Positions 59,501 through 64,000 of a stretch of 64,000 nt of DNA are shown here, piece by piece; the first letter of the stretch is position 1; each line of letters opens with the position of its first letter. The stretch is from assembly GCA_002179805.1 (NCBI GenBank), contig NAVB01000457.1:1-64000 (forward strand), written 5' to 3'. The position numbers and the translations under genes are program-made. The notes beneath the pieces are model-generated. The model saw only the letters and a list, made by a program, of their open reading frames with translations, made no database searches and was not told the DNA's origin. The stretch comes from Acanthamoeba lenticulata. Its lineage: Eukaryota; Discosea; Longamoebia; Acanthamoebidae.

Positions 59501-61026
59501 AAATGGTCTGCCGTGTGCCACCAGTTAGCCGACTCACGCGTGCAAGCAGCACATAGGAAGGGGCTGCACGGCGTGCCTGGTGCGGGTCGCCAATCACAGT
59601 CACAGCCCGGCGGGACTCGGCCAAGAGCCGCACCAGCTCCCATTGCTGCCGCGACGTGTCCTGGAACTCGTCGACTAGCACCACCTTTGCACCCTCACCC
59701 GCATAGTGAATAGTCAGCCAACGATGCGCCGTGTACACGTGTGGGAGAACGCACCTGAAACATCTGCCGATAGCGGGCAAGCAGGTCGGTATCGGTGGCG
59801 AGCAGGTGGATCGCCTTGCGGATCATGTCGTGAAAGTCGAGCAGGCCCTCCTCCTCCTCCTGCAGAAGCTCCTCGTACTTGGTGTAGACGAAGCGGTGCT
59901 GGTCGTCCCATCGCTCGTCGCTATGTAGATGTGGGATATCAGCACTGTGATCACAGTGCACAGGCGCAGGGAGCGGTTTGGCGTACAATGACTGCGATAA
60001 GGGCAGGTTGGCCTTGGCTCGGCCGATGAACTGCAGAAAATAGTTGACCATTGCGTGCGACTGCTGTCGTTGTCGGCCCTCCTCCCGGTTCAGTCGTCGC
60101 CTTTTCGCCTGTCGGCGTGCCCTTGCATCATCATCATCATCACCGTCTGACTCTTCATCTTCCTCAACTTCACCATCATCATCGTCGCCTTCTTCTCCTC
60201 TTGTTTTATCCTGCTGGGCGGACCACAGGCGCAAGCACTCCTCCACGATTTCAGCCTGTCGTCGCTTCTCGATGACCTCCAAGTGTCGTGCTCGTCCACC
60301 CTCGCCATCTCCACTGCGCGATAGCCGCAGCATGCGCCAACAGAACCTGTGTTCATCGTGCATTAGCAGCCCGTCGACTGAGCACGTGCAGCAGAGAAGA
60401 GAGAATGATGTCACCTGTGAAAGTTGGTCACTGTGACGGCATGCGTGAGCGTGGAGAGTGAATCCAGGCGGTGCCGCATCTCGTCGGCCGCCTTACGCGA
60501 GAAGGTGATAGCCAGGATTGCCTCGGGCCGCACGTTTTGCCGTGTCACCAAGTCGACTGCCCGTCCAACAATCAGTAAGCTGTGGCAACCGAATGCTGCG
60601 TGGGTGCTGTGTGGGTGCTTGCGTACGAATGCGATGGCACAGGGTGAGCGTCTTCCCGGTGCCAGGCCCAGCGCAAATCAGCAGAGGTCGGCTGACGGGT
60701 GCCTCTGCAGCCTCTCGCTGGTGTGGGTTGAGCTCGGCGTGGAGGTCCAAGCTGCCACTGCGGGTGGGGCTTGCCGTTGTGGTTGAGGTGCTTCCTGCCA
60801 CGCCCACGGGCGTGAAGGAATCCAGAAGGACGTCGAGCTCGGTCCACTGGGAGGTGTTGGGCTCGGACAAACCGACCTCCTCCGCCTCCTGACGACCGCA
60901 GCCGTGGAGAGTCACGTTCGTACCAAACTGCAGATGGTCTCCACAACCCTCCTGCGTGGAGGTGGGGGGCGGAGAGGGTGGGAATGCTTGTGTTGCCCAG
61001 CATGGACCCGCCACATCTTCCTCCAT
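56535..61026 (-). CDS. UvrD/PcrA-family superfamily 1 DNA helicase
   Basis: A 3'-5' helicase of SF1A with all motifs: I ICAGPGTGKTLTL, Ia AILAITFSRKAADEM, II VVLVDEFQDTSRQQW, III VTVIGDPHQ then QTIYSFRGTNI, IV YLSLQQNYRSSKTV, V LSTIHR then SKGMEWPVVFLVQMNE, VI RRLCYVAMTRARERLFLSF. The subdomains are separated by long acidic inserts (60090-60200, 58220-58310) absent from bacterial PcrA, and by a C-terminal Asp/Glu-rich tail with a basic end. It probably acts in nuclear or organellar DNA repair, dismantling recombination intermediates like Srs2 or PcrA. Which compartment is unclear, as no clean presequence is visible. Start: the first in-frame ATG is at 61026 (MEEDVAGPCWATQAFPP). An upstream exon is possible. 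It is tail-to-tail with the preceding gene, 94 bp apart. Confidence 0.88.
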
Positions 61027-61357
61027 CAACAATTTGTCTGCCGATTTGTAACGACAGCCTGGTTTTCCGGTTGCCAAATTTTTGTTTTTACAGGAAGTAT
61101 TTTAGTACTAAATGTCTTGTGTGGCGAACTGAGTTACGTCGGTCGTCCGCGAGCTTGCCCACGTACGTCGTACGAGGAGCTCACCCAGCATGGACAACTT
61201 CGCCGACAACATGGACATAGGAAAAGAAACAGCAACGACTCTGCCAACACCACGCCCACACAGTGTTGGCTGCTGACATGGCGTGTTGTGGAAGGATCAC
61301 GGACACGGTACATCATAGTGATAAAGCTTGTTGTGGTTACATAGAGGGTAATTGTAG
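61027..61357. other. Intergenic gap between tandem minus-strand genes
   Basis: 331 bp between the helicase start and the small DUF4476-like gene's stop. No ORF with coding character or TATA box was seen. Confidence 0.5.
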
Positions 61358-61743
61358 TCAGAGGCCAAGGGCAGAGCGGACTTCGGTCTTGTCCTCAGCG
61401 TAAGGATAGGCCGCAATAACGACGCTTTCAAAGTTGTCTGGGTCCACCACTTTGGGGTAGCACAGCACACCTGTCATTGTCTTGGCCTCGCCAAAGTGTT
61501 GTACCTCGACGAGCTCCTTTACTTGTTCCTGAGTGTGTAAACGATTAATCTCAATTTGATAGAAAAATAATTTCAAAAAGACTTTTCTATTTTTGCGTGT
61601 GGGCATACGCAAGTGAAGCTGTGGCCTTCCGCAGCGGCGGTGATGAGGCGAAGGCGGTCTTTATCACGGGGCATGCGCTCAAGTTGTTCTTTCAGGTTGT
61701 CCAAGTCCTTGGCTCCAATTACGCCCTGCTGTTGGCTTGCCAT
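61358..61743 (-). CDS. Small DUF4476-like protein
   Basis: A two-exon gene of about 102 residues. Exon 1 starts at ATG 61743 (MASQQQGVIGAKDLDNLKEQ) and ends near 61609 at AAAEGHSFTC. After an intron of about 78 nt, exon 2 gives EQVKELVEVQHFGEAKTMTG, then VVDPDNFESVVIAAYPYAED, to a TGA at 61358-61360. The pattern 'xxGxxFTCxQVKxLxxxxxFxxxK...D..N', with the aromatic tail, fits the DUF4476 fold found in animal proline-rich and bacterial proteins, of unknown biochemical role. No signal peptide is present. It is head-to-head with the PTH-like gene only 97 bp away. Confidence 0.7.
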
Positions 61744-61840
61744 CTTGCAAATAGCAGTTTTTTGTTATTTAAAATTCTTAGAGTGACTATTTCCTCAAGC
61801 ATTTTCCTTTGCTGGCGGCAAAACATTGTTTGGTGGCAAG
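61744..61840. promoter_or_regulatory. 97-bp bidirectional promoter
   Basis: The whole distance between two opposing ATGs is 97 bp, so core promoters and both 5' leaders must overlap here. The sequence is AT-rich (about 61745-61800) with the run TTTTTTGTTATTTAAAA. Confidence 0.6.
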
Positions 61841-62997
61841 ATGAAGAGATCTTTGAGCCTTTGGAAGCGCCCTTATGCCGGGGTTAATCACCTGGTACCT
61901 GTCTCTTCCGGAAGCACACAAACATTTAAAGTCACCTTGAATTTGTGCAATCGCTCTTCCTGCTGTTGCGTCAATTCCTCTAATTGGGCGACTCCTTGTT
62001 CTATTTAGATTGTCGGTCTTGGCAATTGGTACTATCCGCTTTCGCGCGAAAGCGTGGGTCTTTACGCCCTCAATCGATACGTGCAGGTCATTCAGTCCTT
62101 CCATCTTTTATGCCGCACTATCCGGTAGTTGGCTGATATGCGCTTGATTTTACAGAGATTTTCACTCACTTGGGATTTCGTTCCCAACATCTGCTGCGAC
62201 GCACTTGCTTCCAAGACCGGCATTGCCCTCATCAAGCCTAAGACCTACCAGCAAAAGGGTAAAAAGCTCTTCTCCTCTTTATTTGCTTACGTGAGTTGTG
62301 ATCGACCAACCCTATCTCTCAACGCGCACAGACATGGGCAAAGCCGTGGCAATGGCCACGGAGGCGATGAACCTCACCATCGACGATGTCACCATCCTGC
62401 ACTACGACGTCAACCTTCCTTGCGGCCAGGTCCGATACAGGACTGGTGCGCTCGAGTACGTTCCTTCCTCATACCTCTTTCTCTCCTCCTTTGAGGCACA
62501 ACTCACAGGTGCACCACACTGCCTCTGTGTCGCCGTACGTGTGCAGTTCCCCGAACGTGGCCGTGCAGTCCATCATCAGCACCTTCGACACCGAGGTACC
62601 GTGAAACCAACCACGTTGGAAGCACTCATGTGCGATGCCGAGCTCACTCTCTTGTACGATGCATTCAACCATGTACGACAGAGGCTGAACAGAGTGGCGA
62701 TCGGCGTTAAGCCCGTAACGGAGGACGACGTTTTCGTGCCCACCGTAGTGCAGGCCATCGACAAGACGTGCGCCATTACCTTGCACCCCACCCCATCTCG
62801 TGATGATGGCATGCTTAGGGGAGGCGATCGCGTCAACCAGGTACCTGCAAAACTACAAGGAGATCTGGATCCGGAACGTGTTGAGCGACACCGAGCGGCC
62901 ACTCGTGGACAAGGCGTGCGAGAAGCTCACGGAGGAGCTGCTCCAGTCGGCCACCAGCTCATCGGACAACACCTTCTCGCGTCTCAACACCCTTTGA
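61841..62997 (+). CDS. PTRH1-like: Peptidyl-tRNA hydrolase (Pth1)-like protein with altered active site
   Basis: About 212 residues in seven exons: 61841-61882, 62009-62086, 62156-62258, 62332 on, and three more. The N-terminus MKRSLSLWKRPYAG is Arg/Lys/Ser-rich and precedes the Pth1 start motif IVGLGN, so it may be a mitochondrial presequence. The fold is complete: ALIKPKTYQQK, DMGKAVAMATEAMNLTIDDV, TILHYDVNLPCGQVRYRTGA, NVAVQSIISTFDTE, RLNRVAIGVKP, and the C-terminal helix LSDTERPLVDKACEKLTEEL. Active-site positions differ from bacterial Pth. TRHNVG reads SRESVG (the catalytic His is replaced by Glu). TYMN reads TYQQ. The DDLDL loop reads YDVNL. GHNG reads SPNV, which keeps the Asn. Hydrolysis of peptidyl-tRNA is therefore doubtful. 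It may be an RNA-binding relative, as with the plant splicing factor CRS2. Confidence 0.85.
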
Positions 62998-63045
62998 GAG
63001 CTTGTTCCGTGTTAACAACAACAACAAGTAGAGAAACAAGACAAA

Positions 63046-63062
63046 GAGAGAGAGAGAGAGAG
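63046..63062. repeat. (AG)n microsatellite
   Basis: A short AG run lies in the 3' region between the tail-to-tail PTH-like and Mic10 genes. Confidence 0.85.
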
Positions 63063-63123
63063 ACAGAAAAGGCAACAGTCATGTTAATGTTGGGTGGGTG
63101 GTTCATTCATCATCATCGTCTTC

Positions 63124-63601
63124 TCAGTGCTTGGCCGAGCCGGCGGGGGTGCCGTCAGGACGAAGCTTGGTGCCGGCGGGCACAACGAGGACGCGGTTCG
63201 GGTCGAAGCGGGAGGCCCTGTTAAAGGACGCCCGGCACTCAGCCAGGCCCAGTCCGAAGCCAGCGCCCGCTCCCGCGCCGATACCAAACAGTCGCATCCA
63301 TCGCTTGCCTGAGTGTGAGAGAGCGGTGAGGACGGTTTGTTCATGGCGCAGAGACCCAAATCGGACAAATTCCACTCGAGTGCACGGATGACACAAAGAA
63401 ACACATGCTAGGGGCGAGCCAAGATAGACACGAGGACACACACGCGCTGAGGCCAAGTGGCTCGGGGGGGCCAGTACCAAAGAGGAAGAGCGAAAGAGAT
63501 CCAGCCAGGGCACCATAGCCTGTGGATCGCAAGACCGCGTCACGGCAAAAGTCCCACTTGGCCGACACGGCAAACTCAGAAGGCAGCCTATCTTTATCCA
63601 T
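63124..63601 (-). CDS. MIC10: MICOS complex subunit Mic10
   Basis: This small inner-membrane protein bends cristae junction membranes. Two exons, about 103 residues. Exon 1 (ATG 63601) reads MDKDRLPSEFAVSAKWDFCR, then DAVLRSTGYGALAGSLSLFL, ending FG near 63474. An intron of about 165 nt precedes exon 2 (KRWMRLFGIGAGAGAGFGLG, then LAECRASFN). Both hallmark glycine-rich hairpin helices are present: a GxxxG-type first helix and GxGxGxGxG in the second, with a positively charged turn (KRW) between. This matches animal and fungal Mic10. The C-terminal ~35 residues (RVLVVPAGTKLRPDGTPAGS) extend beyond the usual end. It is 196 bp head-to-head from the cystinosin-like gene. Confidence 0.88.
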
Positions 63602-63797
63602 CCACGCGATTTTCTTGTTCGATTAGTTTGGTGCGCTGCGCCTGGAATTAACCGGATTAACGAAATTTCGAGCAATTAATTATGAAGAGAAAATGGAGGC
63701 ATGAGTTCCTCTTTCCTCAACTGTTGAAGTTGCAGTGCCGTTGTAATTTTTCTTTATTTTATTTTTCATCAGCTGAAACGACGAGGCGGGAACACCA

Positions 63798-64000
63798 TGA
63801 CCGCGCTCGGCATTGCTTCGGATGTGTGCGGCTGGGGTACGTGAGTTCGTTGTTGCCCCTCTCGGGCGCGCCTCCTGCCGGAGAGCGCTCCGTGTTGTGC
63901 GTATGTGAAACGGTAATAATGTCTCACTTCCCGTTCGATGCAGTCTACTTTGTGGCGTGGTCGGTGAGCTTTTATCCACAGATCTATCGCAACTGGAGCC
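63798..64000 (+). CDS. CTNS-like: Cystinosin-like PQ-loop transporter (3' truncated by window)
   Basis: Only the first exons are in the window. ATG at 63798-63800 gives MTALGIASDVCGWG, spliced at about 63839 to a second exon from about 63944: VYFVAWSVSFYPQIYRNWS. The W-(I/V)-YFVAWS-SFYPQ motif is the first PQ loop of cystinosin, the lysosomal cystine/proton symporter. Animal cystinosin carries a signal peptide and a glycosylated luminal domain of ~120 residues before this helix. Here only 14 residues precede it, so this may be a shorter protist form, or a further upstream exon may exist. The rest lies beyond the window. Confidence 0.8.

Noticed and set aside
62604..62680. Extra coding segment in the PTH-like gene, read through 62596-62676
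   Set aside because: It is stopless after the first codons in one frame, but splicing GTACCG to ACGACAG joins FDTE to RLNRVAIGV, the normal Pth order.
1..64000. tRNA, rRNA, CRISPR, transposon or viral elements
   Set aside because: I found no cloverleaf A/B-box pairs, long direct or inverted repeats, or transposase or capsid-type motifs. The window looks like ordinary nuclear gene space.

Overview
This is nuclear DNA from a unicellular eukaryote, almost certainly Acanthamoeba (A. castellanii or a close relative). The evidence is GC-rich coding sequence, dense short introns (about 50-120 nt, donors mostly GTACGT/GTGCGT/GTATGC, AG acceptors after pyrimidine runs), very short intergenic gaps, an amoebozoan gene set (LvsG/WDR81, hybrid histidine kinase, a PAK kinase built like Acanthamoeba myosin-I heavy chain kinase) and abundant Ser/Gln/acidic low-complexity tracts. 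About 22 protein genes fill the window. I saw no rRNA, tRNA, CRISPR, transposon or viral gene. Gene ends were inferred by hand-splicing conserved protein segments; most exon edges are exact to a few bases, but poorly conserved stretches are less certain.

Layout. 1-6.3 kb: the 3' end of a POT peptide transporter (+), an LRR protein (-) and an F-box protein (-). 6.6-16.7 kb: a WDR81/LvsG BEACH-WD40 protein (+) and a membrane hybrid histidine kinase (+). 16.9-23.3 kb (all -): FOXRED1-like oxidoreductase, PP2A B55 subunit, exosome subunit RRP42. 23.6-29.5 kb (+): one unbroken gene encoding TFIIE-beta, TFIIE-alpha and an XPB-type helicase in tandem. 29.7-32.8 kb (-): an F-box/SPRY protein and a PAQR receptor. 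33.3-39.4 kb (+): uridine kinase and a double-PH/RhoGAP-like protein. 39.5-46.8 kb (-): a giant Clu-domain/PH/beta-trefoil protein. 47.5-52.6 kb: a COMMD protein (+) and a PAK kinase (-). 53.3-61.0 kb: a possible transcription factor (+) and a UvrD-family helicase (-). 61.4-64 kb: a small DUF4476-like protein (-), a peptidyl-tRNA-hydrolase-like protein with altered active site (+), MICOS subunit Mic10 (-) and the 5' end of a cystinosin-type PQ-loop transporter (+).

The genes are ordinary nuclear loci rather than an operon, but themes recur: transcription and RNA processing (TFIIE/XPB, RRP42), mitochondria (FOXRED1, Mic10, perhaps the PTH-like protein) and cytoskeletal or endosomal signalling (WDR81, PAK, PH/RhoGAP, COMMD). 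Head-to-head pairs share short promoter regions, the tightest 97 bp (61744-61840).

The outstanding observation is the TFIIE-beta/TFIIE-alpha/XPB fusion. Three proteins that touch each other in the RNA polymerase II pre-initiation complex appear to be made as one polypeptide of roughly 1,300 residues, with no stop codon or intergenic gap at either junction.
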